Shown here one piece after another: positions 8,965 through 20,672 of a DNA stretch of 64,000 nt. Both the position numbers and the translations under genes were made by a program. The notes beneath the pieces were generated by a model. The model made no database searches. It had not been told where the DNA came from and saw only the letters and a program-made list of their open reading frames with translations. Position 1 is the first letter of the stretch; the number at the start of each line of letters is the position of its first letter. This stretch comes from Emiliania huxleyi CCMP1516 (taxonomy: Eukaryota > Haptophyta > Isochrysidales > Noelaerhabdaceae), in contig NW_005201286.1 of assembly GCF_000372725.1 (NCBI RefSeq), positions 99,941 to 163,940 of the forward strand. Direction: 5' to 3'.

Positions 8965-9305
8965 TCTGCACGCGGCCGGCCGGGCGAGAGGCTTGACACG
9001 ATCCGACCCTGCGACCCTGACGCTGCTGCTCTAGCTATCAGACATGCGCTGCTGACTGCTGCCACAATGTGCGACCGGTGCTGACCCACTCAGCGGCATT
9101 CCCGGTCAGTGGTGAGGCGCAGTTCAGAGCTGTCGATGGCGCGATGCCGCACTGGTCCCACATTGGTAACACGAGACCACCACGTTTGCCGGTCCAAGAG
9201 AGAGGCACTGGTGCTGTCGTGAGAACGTGCGTGGTCCCTCTTGACTGCCCATGCGCGCGAGGCTGTGTAGGCATAGCCTCGAGAGTGCCAGCAGCCAATC
9301 CGAGG
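8965..9305 (+). repeat. Dispersed repeat D (copy 1, inverted relative to 45425-45785)
   Basis: About 340 bases recur as the reverse complement at 45425-45785. Shared words include cggccggccgggcgagaggc, ttgacacgatccgaccctgc, gctgctgactgctgccacaa and ggcatagcctcgaga. Neither copy has a coherent ORF of its own. The element type is unknown. Confidence 0.7.
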
Positions 9306-9494
9306 CAGTTTGTGACGCGCAGTCTGGCAATTCCACTGCGATTAAAAAGAATTTTCCCCGCGAGGCAAGGGACTGGCGCGCACTGGCACTAACACAGGTA
9401 CACCACGGGAGCCGCCACAGCGACTCCTCGACGACGGCGAGGCAACAAAAAGAAATTTCGCGGGGTGCGCCGGTCGGGCCGGTCTCTGAGGGAG

Positions 9495-9650
9495 GGTGTA
9501 GAGGATGTAGAGTGTAGAGCGCTGTAGAGTTGTAGAGATGTAGAGCGCTGTAGAGCTGTAGAGCTCTACATCCGCCGCGTGACGATGCGCCTGCGTTGTA
9601 GAGCGATGTAGAGCGCGATTTTGTTGTAGAGCTTGTTGTAGAGGCTCTAC
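9495..9650 (+). repeat. TGTAGAG heptamer-rich array (copy 1)
   Basis: Degenerate tandem runs of gtagag/tgtagag, interrupted by cgccgcgtgacgatgcgcct. The array with this same interruption is present in inverted orientation at 11565-11718, together with the adjoining gagggaggg flank, so the two are arms of a duplicated element about 2 kb apart. It does not resemble a known telomere repeat of algae. Confidence 0.65.
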
Positions 9651-10355
9651 AGCCAAACCGCCGGGAAGGCAGTGACTCAAAGAGGCCGAGTCGCACTAAT
9701 GGGGTGTCTCCGAGCTTACTGGAGCTCTGATGGACGGCCCTGACTATCCCTGACACACAGAGAGTCACTCTGACGGCACACAACGCCCTATGACTGCGTC
9801 ATGACCAGCCTGCCATGCGTCGCCGGTGCCGGCATTCGTCGCAGTGCTCCTTTAGCAGGCGGTGGACTGTCGGCTGCGAGGACGGTCGCATTTGCGCGAG
9901 GCGAGGCGAGCATTCGGACGCGTTGCATGCGCCATGACTCGCGCCAGCGCGTGCGGGAGCTCCTGGCTGAGCGTTGAGTCCAGGCGAGTTGCGCTGGCCA
10001 CTATCGCTACGCCGAGCCGAGCTGACGCGCCGAGGCGCCGGCCAGTCGCAGCCGTGAGGCATGCCATAGCAGCAGAGGCACCTCCCACCCATTGGGCGGG
10101 CAGACAGAAGGCCAGGGCAGCACTGGCAAGTGCAACGCGCCTCATGTCGGAGAGCGACCGTGCCTCGTTCGCCGCTTACGAGGCTGATCCGGGCGTAACG
10201 CCAGCACAGCGAGGCGCCCACGTAGCCGTCCGAAGTCGCGTCAGGTTCGCTCGACACGCTAGCGGAGCGGTTGGCGAGGCTAGTGGTGGCCATAGTCTGG
10301 TCCCCTAGGGGGTCGATGGGTCGGCCCGCGCCCTCCTTCCCAAGCCGTGCCGGCC

Positions 10356-10455
10356 NNNNNNNNNNNNNNNNNNNNNNNNNNNNNNNNNNNNNNNNNNNNN
10401 NNNNNNNNNNNNNNNNNNNNNNNNNNNNNNNNNNNNNNNNNNNNNNNNNNNNNNN
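10356..10455. other. Assembly gap (100 N)
   Basis: Exactly 100 undetermined bases, the conventional placeholder for a gap of unknown size. Any frame reported across it is meaningless. Confidence 0.99.
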
Positions 10456-11564
10456 GTGGATCGTTGAAGGCTTCGCCAACCTGGGCTCTGGCGGCAGCAC
10501 CTCCACCCCGATGGACGCTGGACGCGCTGTCCTCTGGCGGTGTGTGTCGTAGGGTACTGCTATAACTGCTTCATGTACTTGCGCGCGTACGCACATGGGG
10601 CGCACGACGGATCATTCCGCGCCTGTGGGAGCGCTGGCCGTGCACGGCACATGGGGTCGGTGTGTGTGCGCTCGCGAGAGAGAGATGGGTGTGTGTCCTT
10701 GACACTCTCGCTCCGGGTGCCTCGAGCGAGAGAGGAGGGGGAGACGCCGCGCTGGGTATTAATCAGAGTGTTAGTCAAATAATCCTCGCACACCACGACT
10801 CGCGCATAAACCACGACTCGACCCACAGGGAGAGTGCGTGCGCTGCGACGGACCCAGCCGGCACCGGCAGTGCGGACACAGTGCGAGACTGCGAGTCGTG
10901 CGATGACTACCGACGCACAAGCACACCACGCGACGTAGTCTGCAACACCGCGCGGCTGGACACCACACACTTCACCGGCAGGACTCACTGGGTCGGACGC
11001 ACGCGCCGGTGCAGCGGAACCGAAGATACCGAGAAGCCCGCCCGAAGCCCCGAACCATGTGCTGTGGTCGCTGCCACGCCAACCGCGCGGCCGGCCCGGG
11101 CGCAGGCCGTGACGACTGATCGCGGCGGCAGCGCCGCGCGCCCTCGTGCAGCGGTGCGCGCCGCTCGCGCCGCGCCAAGGGAGGTCTTCAGCCTGCGGCA
11201 CGCTCGCCCGCAGCGCTGCCGGGCGTGCCCATCAAAATGCGCCGCCGCTGGACGTCTCCGCCGCCTCCAAGGCGACCGACGCCACGAGTGATATGCGTGA
11301 CGCCACCGTGAGACGTCTGGACGGCTCGCTGCGACCTCAAGGCCAGCCTCGCCGCCCGCCGTGAGCGCCAAAAAAGCGTCAACCGCGCAACCGCGCAACC
11401 GAGAGAGAGCGACTGAGACGCTTCAGCGACCCGCCAGGAGCCGGGCCGAGGTCTGTCCGAAGCCGCATGCCGCTCGAGTCGGTCGCCCGGGGCACCCTGG
11501 GAGGCGCCCGTCGAAGCCAAAGCTGTGCTGGGGACACGGCCGGATCAGCCTCGTATGATGAGCG

Positions 11565-11718
11565 AGTTTGTTGTAGAGATTTCACGTTGGATAGCGCCTC
11601 TACATCGCTCTACAACGCAGGCGCATCGTCACGCGGCGGATGTAGAGCTCTACAGCTCTACAGCGCTCTACACAGCTCTACAGCTCTACAGCGCTCTACA
11701 CTCTACATCCTCTACACC
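11565..11718 (-). repeat. CTCTACA heptamer-rich array (copy 2)
   Basis: Reverse-complement counterpart of 9495-9650, with the same internal unique word (aggcgcatcgtcacgcggcg) and the same gagggaggg-type flank. Confidence 0.65.
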
Positions 11719-11954
11719 CTCCCTCAGGCCGGTCTCCCACCCGCCAACCCCCCTTGGTAAAATCCCTGACCCTGTGTGGTGGCGGCGTGCCGTCCTCCCA
11801 TCCCTCCCTGCGTTTCTTTTTCTTTCTTTCTTTACCCCCCGCACCGCTTCTTTTAGCCTCCTCGATGCCCAGTGAGCAGTGTTTCGAAGCAAAACAAAAG
11901 AACTCCTGGCCGATGCCATTGCCTGCTAAGCGCCGCAAGCCACGGTTCGCCGCG

Positions 11955-12045
11955 CAGCTCGCTCTCCTGCGATCTCCAGGGCGCAGCGGCGCCGCGTCCG
12001 CGGCGCCTTTGCCCGCCGCCCCTTCATCTGCTGCACGGGGCCCCG
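11955..12045 (-). promoter_or_regulatory. Candidate SECIS element (form II) in the PDI 3' UTR
   Basis: Read on the minus strand, ATGA (12027-12024) is followed by a G-rich helix strand, then AAA (12010-12008). Next comes a perfect 8-bp apical stem GGCGCCGC / GCGGCGCC closed by GGAC, then the returning strand ending CGCCCT and GGAG (11977-11974). This is the order of a form II eukaryotic SECIS: AUGA quartet, helix II, unpaired AAA, helix III, and an NGAN quartet. Helix II is imperfect (AGGG pairs with CCCT, then CG with CG around a bulged G). AUGA lies about 63 nt past the stop codon of a gene with an in-frame TGA, exactly where a SECIS belongs. Folding was done by eye. Confidence 0.6.
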
Positions 12046-12089
12046 TGTCGGGCGGCCGCCTCGGGCGGCGGCCGGGGCGCCGGGACTCC

Positions 12090-13766
<1,677 letters not shown>

Positions 13767-14579
13767 TGGCAAACTCAGTTGCGTCCGGGCTCCTGGGCCA
13801 GGGCGGGTGTGCGCGCGGGGCGGCGGCGGCGCGGCGGCGGCGGGGTGGTGGGTGGGGTGTGTGTGTCGCCGGGGGGGAGGGGGGAGGGAGGGGGGTGGAT
13901 CTTGACTCTTTTGTCTCTGTACTCTGACCAAACTGGAGTCTGGCTGGGCCCCCGGTTGGAGAGACCGATGTGTCGTAACGAAAGTTAGTTCGAACTGAAA
14001 ACTTGCGGTCGTTGGACGTCGGTCGTTGGACTTCTCCTGTTGGTAGTTGCTCCGATAAAAAGGACCGCGTGCGAGAGCTCACGTGCTCACCCCGCCGGCC
14101 CGAGCTCGCCTCGGCGCGCCCCGCGCAGCTGCGAGAAGCGCGCGCGCCCGAGTGCGATGAGCTCGCTCCTCGACGGCGCGCCTTCCGCTTGGCCTTCGGA
14201 GCTGAAGAACGGGAGCGCGCACGCGGCGCTCGCCTAGTACCGTACCTCCATACTATCGAATCCAACGTGGGTCCAGGTCCTGTGGGTGTGAACGTGGGTC
14301 CAGGTCCTGTGGGTGTGGTGGTGGCTGGTGCACGCGACGATCGCCTCTTCCCGGAGCGTCCTCTCGGCGCCCGCGAGCCAAGAGGGCACCCCGTCCGAGC
14401 CCCCGGACGAACCCGCGCGGGCGCCGTGCGCGGGGGTCGCCACCTACAAGCGAGGCGCGCCTCGCGCCGTGAGAAAAAGAAGAAGAGCACCGGCCGGCTC
14501 GGTGGGGCGCCGCCGCCGGACTCCACTCCGCGCCGGGCGGCTCACGCGAGCCGTTCAGGCTGCGGTGCTCGCGCGGGCT
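13767..14579. other. Upstream flank of the PDI gene, G/C-simple
   Basis: Directly upstream of 13766 the minus strand is pyrimidine-rich, as before a splice acceptor. A missing first PDI exon may therefore lie here. Positions 14266-14314 contain gtgggtccaggtcctgtggg twice in tandem. I could not identify a coding exon with confidence. Confidence 0.35.
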
Positions 14580-15125
14580 GAGGTCGGCAGCGGGGTGGTC
14601 GGCGACGCCCCCCTCCGCCGCGTCGGCGCCCCCCTCGGTTCTGCCGCGAAGGCTCTCCGCCGCGATGGCGGCCGCCACCCGCTGCGTGGCGGCCAACAGA
14701 GCGAGCGCCGCGCGCGCCCCCTCCTCGGCGCTCTCGCAGCGGCGGCGCAACGCCGCGCACTCTGCCGCCCAGCCCTCCGCGCTCGCTGCGTGCGCCTCCA
14801 CCGCCGAGCAGACCGCGGCCAGCCGACCCTGCACCTCCTCCGCAGCCTCGCCGGCGGGCGGGGCCGCGCCCAGAGCAGAAACACGCGTCGGGCCGACACC
14901 GCCGGTGCTCGCGGCGGCGGGCGAAGCCTCCGGCCACTGCCCAACCAGCTGCGATGCTGCCGCTGCCGCCGCTGCTCCCGCCCCGTCGAGAGGTGACTCG
15001 GCGCTCGCGCCTCCCCTCCCCTCCTCGGGCGAAGCCTCCGGCGCCGCACTGGCAGAGGAGGTGGAGGCACGCGCTGCATTGCCATTCTTTCCAGAAGCCC
15101 CAGCTGTACTTGCAACGTGTTGCAC
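14580..15125 (-). CDS. Ala/Glu coiled-coil exon, probably 3' part of the 18.2-kb gene
   Basis: The open frame is Ala-rich. It has a helical, heptad-like middle (VQGRLAAVCSAVEAHAASAE, WAAECAALRRRCESAEEGAR, LLAATQRVAAAIAAESLRGR). There is no good ATG at the 5' end, so this is an exon rather than a gene. A further short coiled-coil exon (RRAALLQQQKQRLLQRLEKA) lies on the same strand at about 15245-15305. Composition matches the gene immediately upstream on this strand (15507-18211), which suggests one long coiled-coil protein. The introns were not resolved. Confidence 0.4.
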
Positions 15126-15324
15126 ACTCGGCGGTGTCGCCGTGCCGAGCGTCGCGCCCGGGGTTGCCCCTCGCTCGGACGCCTATAAAAAGAAACAAGC
15201 GCTCCAAAAAGAAATCGACCAGCGGGGTCGCCCCTCGCTCGCACGCCTTCTCGAGTCGCTGCAGCAGGCGCTGCTTCTGCTGCTGCAGCAGCGCGGCGCG
15301 CCTGCGCGAGGTGCCATGGACGTG

Positions 15325-15415
15325 CCTCGGAAGTGACTCGGAAGAGACTCGGAAGGGTCTCGGAAGGGTCTCGGAAGAGACTCGGAAAAGTCTTGGAAAA
15401 GTCTCGGAAGTGTCC
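15325..15415. repeat. Tandem repeat of ctcggaag units
   Basis: About eight degenerate 11-12-bp units (gactcggaaga, ggtctcggaag). The reverse complement of this unit is the one repeated in CPSF73 intron 3 (47490-47900) and near 48055. It is likely intronic here. Confidence 0.65.
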
Positions 15416-15506
15416 CGCGCCTCTCCGACTGTCGAAGCGCCTCCTCGAGCCCGCTCGCCCGCTCCTCCGCCGCAGACCGCGCAGCCTCGGCCTCGGACCG
15501 TGCCGC

Positions 15507-18211
15507 CTAGAGGAAGGGTGCTGGACGGTCCAGAAGGCGAATCCCCTCTCCCTCGCAGCCTCGGCCGGATCGCGCCACCTCGGCCTCCGCCGCTGCCGCC
15601 GCCGCCGCCTCCCTTGCCGCCTCCGCCCCAGCGAATGCCGCCTCCATCTCGGCGGCAGCAGCGGCGGCCGTGGCTTGCTCCGCCGCCCTCGCCGCTGCCG
15701 CCTCCCGTGCTGCCTGTGCTAGCGCATTCATCTCTGCTACCGCCTCCTCCCTCGCCAGCGCCACAGCCCTCGCCGCCCTTTCCTCCGCTGCCGCCGCAGC
15801 CTCCTCTGCCAACCTCTCCGCCGCCGCCCTCTCCTCCACTGCCGCCGCAGCCTCCTCTGCCAACCTCTCCGCCTCCGCCTTCTCCGCCGCCGCCCTCTCC
15901 TCCACTGCCGCCGCAGCCTCCTCTGCCAACCTCTCCACCTCCGCCTTCTCCACCGCTGCCACCCTCTCCGCCTCCGCCCTCTCCGCCTCCGCCTCCGCTG
16001 CCGCCCTCTCCGCCGCCTCGGCCGCCTCCTCCGCCGCCTTCTCGGCCGTCATCCTTGCCGCCTCCTCCTCCGCCGCCGCCGCTTCTGCTGCTGCCAACTG
16101 CGCAGCCTCCTCCCGCGCCGCCGTCTCGGCCTTGACTCGCGCCGCCTCCTCAACCTCCAAGCGTATCTTCTCCACCTGTGCCGCCTCGACCGCCGTCGCT
16201 TGGGCCGCCTCTTCCCGCGCCACAATCTTTTCCATACGCAGCCGCCCCACTTCGGCCGCCGCCGACTCCTCCACACGGGCCTTCTCTGCCGCCTCCTCCT
16301 CCGCCGCAAGCCTTACCGCCTGCTCTGCCGCCTCCTGCTCTGCCGCCACCTGCTCTGCCGCCGCCCTCGCCTCTTCCGCCTTGGTCGCCGTCGCCTCTTG
16401 GGCCGCCGCTTCTGCCGCCTCTTCTACCGCCGCGTCTGCCACCGCCGCCTCCTCGGGCTCTTCTGCTGCCGTGGCCGCTGCAGCCTCCTCGGCGGCCGTC
16501 GAGAAGAGGCGGTCCAGGTTGCTGTCCTGTGCGGGCGCAGCTGAGAAGAGCTGGTCCAGGTTGCTGTCCTGTGCGGGCGCAGCTGAGAAGAGCTGGTCCA
16601 AGTTGCTGTCCTGTGCGGGCGCAGCTGAGAAGAGCTGGTCCAGGTTGCTGTCCTGTGCGGGCGCAGCTGAGAAGAGCTGGTCCAAGTTGCTGTCCTGTGC
16701 GGGCGCAGCTGAGAAGAGCTGGTCCAAGTTGCTGTCCTGTGCGGGCGCAGCTGAGAAGAGCTGGTCCAGGTTGCTGTCCTGTGCGGGCGCAGCTGAGAAG
16801 AGCTGGTCCAGGTTGCTGTCCTGTGCGGGCGCAGCTGAGAAGAGCTGGTCCAAGTTGCTGTCCTGTGCGGGCGCAGCTGAGAAGAGCTGGTCCAAGTTGC
16901 TGTCCTGTGCGGGCGCAGCTGAGAAGAGCTGGTCCAGGTTGCTGTCCTGTGCGGGCGCAGCTGAGAAGAGCTGGTCCAGGTTGCTGTCCTGTGCGGGCGC
17001 AGCTGAGAAGAGCTGGTCCAAGTTGCTGTCCTGTGCGGGCGCAGCTGAGAAGAGCTGGTCCAGGTTGCTGTCCTGTGCGGGCGCAGCTGAGAAGAGCTGG
17101 TCCAGGTTGCTGTCGCGAGCAGTGTCGCCGGGTGGGCCCTGCACATCGGGAGGCAGGGGGGCGAATGGGCAACGAGCGGAAGCGTTGGGGTGGCAGCGAC
17201 AGCACGCGCCTCGGGTGTGCCGAGGGAGAAGAGGTGGTCGAGCGAGTCGAGACTGTCCCTCTCCTCCGCCGCCGCGGCCGCGGCCGCGGCCGCTGCCGCC
17301 GCCTCTGCAGCTCTCGCCTCTTCCGCCTCGGCAGTAGCCGCCTCCGCTGCCGCAGCCTCGTCCTCCGCCCTTGCCGCCGTCGCTGCCTCTGCCACCGCGG
17401 CCGCCTCCGCTGCCTTTGTTGCGGCCCTCACCGCCTCCTCCTCCGCTGCCCTCGCCGCCGCCTCCTCCTCCGCCGCCCTCGCCGCCGCCTCCTCCTCCGC
17501 CGCCCTCGCCGCCGCCTCCTCCGCCGCCCTCGCCGCCGCCTCCGCCGCCCTCGCCGCCTCCTCTTCCGCCGCCTCCGCCGCCCTCGCCGCCGCCTCCTCC
17601 GCCGCCCTTGCCTCCTCCTCCTCCGCCGCCCTCGCCGCCTCCTCCGCAACCCTCGCCGCCGCCTCCTCCGCCGCCCTCGCCGCCTCCTGCTCCGCCGCCC
17701 TCGCCGCCGCCTCCTCCTCCCTCGCCGCCGCCGCCTCCGCCTCCTCCGCCGCTCGTGCCGCCTCCTCCCTCGCTGCCGCTGCCGCCGCTGCCTCCTCCGC
17801 CTCTCTCGCCGCCACCCTCACCGCCTCCGCTGCCTCAGCCTCCTCCGTGACCCTGACCGCCACCCCCGCTGACTGCACCACACCTCCCGCCTCCACAGAC
17901 GCCACTCCGGCGCCAGCAAAGAGGCTCAGCGACGCCTCTGCAGGCGCAGCCGCGTCGAAGAAGCTGCTCAGGTCCAGCGCCGGAGTCGGCGGGGCGGACG
18001 GCGTCGGGGTGGGAGCGGCAACTGCAGAGCGAGCCGTTGAGGCAGCGGCCGGTAACGCCGGCGCTGGCGCCGCTCCGGCTGAGGCGCACGGCTGCGATCC
18101 CGCCCGCCGTGAGCTCGAACTCAGGCTGCGGCCGCGGCGCTGCTCGTGAGTGCCGGCGATGAGGGCGGGGATGCCGCCCGGCGTGAATTGTACCCGCGGC
18201 GCACGCGGCAT
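15507..18211 (-). CDS. Ala/Glu-rich coiled-coil protein with 14-residue tandem repeats
   Basis: From ATG 18211: MPRAPRVQFTPGGIPALIAG, a Ser/Ala/Pro region with ALDLSSFFDAAAPAEASLSL, then a long Ala/Glu/Arg helix (AARAAEEEAAARAAEEEAVR type), then SLDSLDHLFSL. After about 17160 comes a 14-fold repeat DSNLDQLFSAAPAQ, then another Ala/Glu coiled coil ending GIRLLDRPAPFL at 15507. The repeat array is in a different frame from the upstream part. Two bases too many in a C run near 17160, or a small intron there, would account for this. Differences between repeat copies (CTG versus TTG Leu) are silent in this frame, which supports it as the coding frame. The D-L-x-x-L/F-F motif also occurs outside the array, so it may be a linear binding motif, for instance for trafficking adaptors. 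Function unknown. Confidence 0.6.
16515..17115 (-). repeat. 42-bp coding minisatellite, about 14 copies
   Basis: A head-to-tail array of a 42-bp unit (plus strand gctgtcctgtgcgggcgcag, then ctgagaagagctggtccagg, tt), nearly identical throughout. The main variable base is ccagg versus ccaag. All three minus-strand frames stay open across it because the unit length is divisible by three. Confidence 0.95.
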
Positions 18212-18284
18212 CGCCTCCCGGAGACGCCAAGACCGGCCTGTGTGCGCTGTGCGGCCCGCCAGCGCTGTGGCTTGCGGGCTGTTT

Positions 18285-18380
18285 CTTGTTTCATGGTGTA
18301 CCTGTGTTAGTGCCAGTGCGAGCCAGTCCCGTGCCCAGTCCTGTGCCCAGTGTCGTGCGAGGGAGTTTTGTTGTAAGATT
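18285..18380 (+). repeat. Dispersed repeat C (inverted relative to 9340-9410)
   Basis: tggtgtacctgtgttagtgc and cagtgcgagccagtcccgtg match the reverse complement of about 9372-9405. The adjoining cccagtgtcgtgcgagggag resembles cccagcgtcgtgcgagggag at 4559. A poly-C run (18400-18420) follows. Confidence 0.55.
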
Positions 18381-18501
18381 CTTGTTTCACGTGCTAAGTG
18401 CCCCCCCCCCCCCCCCCCCCTGCGGGATGCTCTCAAAGCTAGCGGAAATTCTGCGCATTTTGTCCCGGACGCTTGGAAATCAGTTACGAACGTCAGCCAG
18501 T

Positions 18502-18783
18502 ATGGTCGTGCGCCTGCAGCAGGCGGCGGCCGCGTACGGCTCGTCGGAGGACGACCCGAGCGACTCGGAGGACGAGGACGAGACCACGAAGGAGCTCTCC
18601 GCCTCCCTCTCCGTCGCCGAGCTGAAGCGACGGTGCAGGGAGGCTAATGTCAGCCAGTGGGGCAATCGCGCTCAGCTGGTCGTGCGCCTGCAGCAGCCGG
18701 AAGGCGAGCAGCGCGGCCCAGTGCTCTGCGCGAGTGGCGTCGAGTGGGTGGTCGTGCGGTGGGTGGGCTATTGGTTGGGGTGA
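18502..18783 (+). CDS. SAP-domain protein fragment
   Basis: Residues after ATG 18502 run MVVRLQQAAAAYGSSEDDPS, an acidic Ser/Asp/Glu stretch, then SLSVAELKRRCREANVSQWG and NRAQLVVRLQQ. The last part fits the SAP consensus (LxVxELKxxLxxxGLxxxGxKxxLVxRL), a helix-turn-helix that binds AT-rich DNA in chromatin and RNA-processing proteins. A partial copy of the domain's end (gtcagccagt...tcgtgcgcctgcagcag) also occurs about 135 bases upstream, at 18493. An exon boundary bounded by a direct repeat is therefore likely, and neither the true start nor the 3' exons are known. Confidence 0.5.
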   Translation: MVVRLQQAAAAYGSSEDDPSDSEDEDETTKELSASLSVAELKRRCREANVSQWGNRAQLVVRLQQPEGEQRGPVLCASGVEWVVVRWVGYWLG

Positions 18784-18929
18784 GGGAGGCAGCGCGGGAG
18801 CGAGAGGCAGCTGGGAGGAGGGGTGGGTGCGGGCGGGAAAGGTCCCCTGGGGGGTGGGGGGTGGGTGGGGGAACGCTGCAAAGGGTGCGGCCGAGGCTTC
18901 GGCGCGCGGGCGCGGCTGCCTTTGCCGTC

Positions 18930-19111
18930 GACGTGAACTCCCACGCCGACTTGCGGAAGGAGCTGACGCGCTCGCGCAGCGCGGGCATCGCCACGACATA
19001 GTCGTGCGCCTGCTGCAGCCACTCCCACTGGGCCATGATCTCTTGGAAGAGCGTCGGAGGCGCTGCGTCCTGCAGAGGAGGCGCTGCGTCCTGGCTGCTG
19101 GGCTCGCCCAT
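18930..19111 (-). CDS. Hypothetical protein, first exon
   Basis: ATG 19111 opens MGEPSSQDAAPPLQDAAPPT (an internal QDAAPP repeat), LFQEIMAQWEWLQQAHDYVV, AMPALRERVSSFRKSAWEFT, STAK. This looks like a real helical N-terminus. After GCAAAG a GC donor (AAG|GCAGCC) is likely; the following sequence is G/C-simple. Downstream exons were not identified, and the SAP gene runs convergently toward it. Confidence 0.4.
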
Positions 19112-19192
19112 GCTCGCCGGCCCGAAAGCGCGGCCGGCGACAGAGCCGAGGCGGGTTACAATTGTACTTTGGTCGAAGAAAAAAAGCTTAAA

Positions 19193-20071
19193 TCATTCCT
19201 GCACGAGCCACGTGCCCACGATCCACTTCTCTCCGCGCTTCACCGCCTCGCCGCTGTGCACGTACCTCTCGTCCGGCACGCCATCGAGCGTTGCCGTCGG
19301 GAAGACGAGGGCCTGGCCCGCCACAGGCTGAACCTCCGCCCGAGGACGCCACTCGCTAAAGGCGTCCCCGTGGAAAGCCGTCTCTCCGCCGGCTTCGGGC
19401 GATCGGAGATAGACGATGACCTGCGCGATGCGCTGACCGAGGCCGGTCGAGCCGAAGGCCTCGTCCCGCATCGCGTCGAGCCTGGCGTCGACGTGCTTGC
19501 GCTGATACTCTCCCTCTTTGTACCGCGTGACGGTCACCGGCTCAAAGCGGTCGCGAGGCATGTGGCCGAAGAGCGCGCCGGCTCGAGCGAGGAAGAGCTT
19601 CTCCGCGTGGTGGCCAGAGGCGTCCCATTTGGTGCCGGTGAAGATCTGCACCCTGTCGCTGTTCGCGACGAGTGTCGATACACCGTGCGCAAGACCGCAT
19701 ACGCCTGTGACGGCACCGCTGGTAGCAAGCAGAGCCTCCGACGGAGAGTAGCCTGCCCCGAGAGAGAGGGCAGTCGCGCTAGCAAGAGCGAGCAGTGACA
19801 GACTGGGGGCGGCTTTGAGCCAGCCGATTGAGAATTTCTTCTCTTCGTGCTCGATATATCGCACCTCTGGCAGGGTGCCGCACGCGTCGATCAGGGCCTC
19901 GCATTCGTCGCCGCTCAGAAAGTCTGGGATGATGTAGACGGGCGCCGGCTCACCGTGGACGCGTTGAAGGCACGGGTGAGACGGGATGGCATATGCTGGT
20001 GGCGAGACAGCAGCTGGCCGCAACGGAAGCGCCGGAGCAAGCGCTCGAGCGACCGTCGGCACGAGCATCAT
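19193..20071 (-). CDS. 2OG-Fe(II) oxygenase, prolyl 4-hydroxylase-like
   Basis: 292 residues from ATG 20071, intronless. After an Ala/Pro-rich leader, the domain opens with VYIIPDFLSGDECEALIDAC, typical of P4H alpha-like enzymes. It has RVQIFTGTKWDASG, then the iron ligands: HxD in YQRKHVDA, and the distal His in YVHSGEAVKRGEKWIVGTWL, where the Lys in GEKW binds 2-oxoglutarate. VIVYLRSPEAGGETAF is the conserved strand between them. It should hydroxylate a protein proline (or related substrate) using 2-oxoglutarate, O2 and Fe(II). A hydrophobic segment (LSLLALASATALSLGAG) is inserted within the domain, which suggests membrane association. An upstream in-frame extension reads simple sequence and was rejected. 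Confidence 0.85.
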   Translation of the reverse strand: MMLVPTVARALAPALPLRPAAVSPPAYAIPSHPCLQRVHGEPAPVYIIPDFLSGDECEALIDACGTLPEVRYIEHEEKKFSIGWLKAAPSLSLLALASATALSLGAGYSPSEALLATSGAVTGVCGLAHGVSTLVANSDRVQIFTGTKWDASGHHAEKLFLARAGALFGHMPRDRFEPVTVTRYKEGEYQRKHVDARLDAMRDEAFGSTGLGQRIAQVIVYLRSPEAGGETAFHGDAFSEWRPRAEVQPVAGQALVFPTATLDGVPDERYVHSGEAVKRGEKWIVGTWLVQE

Positions 20072-20672
20072 TCCGTCTCGTCTTTTGTCGGCACGAGCAG
20101 AGCGACCGTCGGCACGAGCAGAGCGAATGGACTCGTTCCGTCTCGTCGTTTGGTCATCCGCGAAATGAAGTGGAATGACGCAGTGAAATTTCACGCTCTG
20201 CAAGCGACTGCACGAGTGAGTGTGTGTGTGTGTGGTACAACGAGAGAGAGATCCAGATGACATGGGAAGCTGAACTTTTGAGAGTCAGACGAGGCATGGC
20301 GAGAGCGGAGGGGGGTCGTGTCTTCTGCCTGATAGGATGGACATTGAGGCTCGCAAGAGGTTTGGTGACGACATCTTTCAAACGGCTGAGAAAGCCGATG
20401 GATGACGCTGATGCGGAAGGGAAGGAACAGGTGGTAGGAGCCTTCTTCAAATGGTTCACAGAAGTGTGGATACCAGCAACCAGGGATGCGCGGGCCAAAA
20501 GCAAAACGATCAATAGACAATACACACGGCGGTGACGCGCCCAGGATGGCCCCTCACGAACTTCACGGCCTGGTGAGTGGTGTGGCCTGTGCTTAAAAAC
20601 GCGATGAGAGTGCAAGCAAGCCGAGACCCAACGACCGTCGAGTCGCCGACGGAGCGAGCGACCGCCTCGAAG
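20072..20672. other. Intergenic, no supported gene
   Basis: A short direct repeat (gcgaccgtcggcacgagca) occurs three times between 20048 and 20122, in the leader of the oxygenase gene. A 103-codon plus-strand frame (20224-20535) has protein-like parts (WEAELLRVRRGMARAEGG) but no recognisable motif, so I did not call it. Confidence 0.35.

Larger units (their letters stand above)
8241..12089. other. Repeat-rich region with an assembly gap
   Basis: No protein-coding gene can be supported except the 3' untranslated part of the PDI gene on the right. It holds a dispersed repeat (8965-9305), two inverted CTCTACA arrays (9495-9650 and 11565-11718), a repeat shared with 18285-18380 (about 9340-9410), and 100 N at 10356-10455. 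Open frames here overlap each other on both strands without family motifs. Confidence 0.5.

Noticed and set aside
14003..14581. Plus-strand 192-codon ORF
   Set aside because: Arg/Ala/Gly composition typical of chance frames in G/C-simple DNA and no motif.
16515..17115. CRISPR-like array
   Set aside because: The 42-bp units are directly contiguous with no unique spacers and form a coding minisatellite; the context is eukaryotic.
15670..17872. Plus-strand Ser/Ala-rich and Pro-rich ORFs of 550 codons
   Set aside because: They mirror the minus-strand coiled-coil gene. All frames are open because of GC bias and a repeat length divisible by three, and silent changes favour the minus frame.
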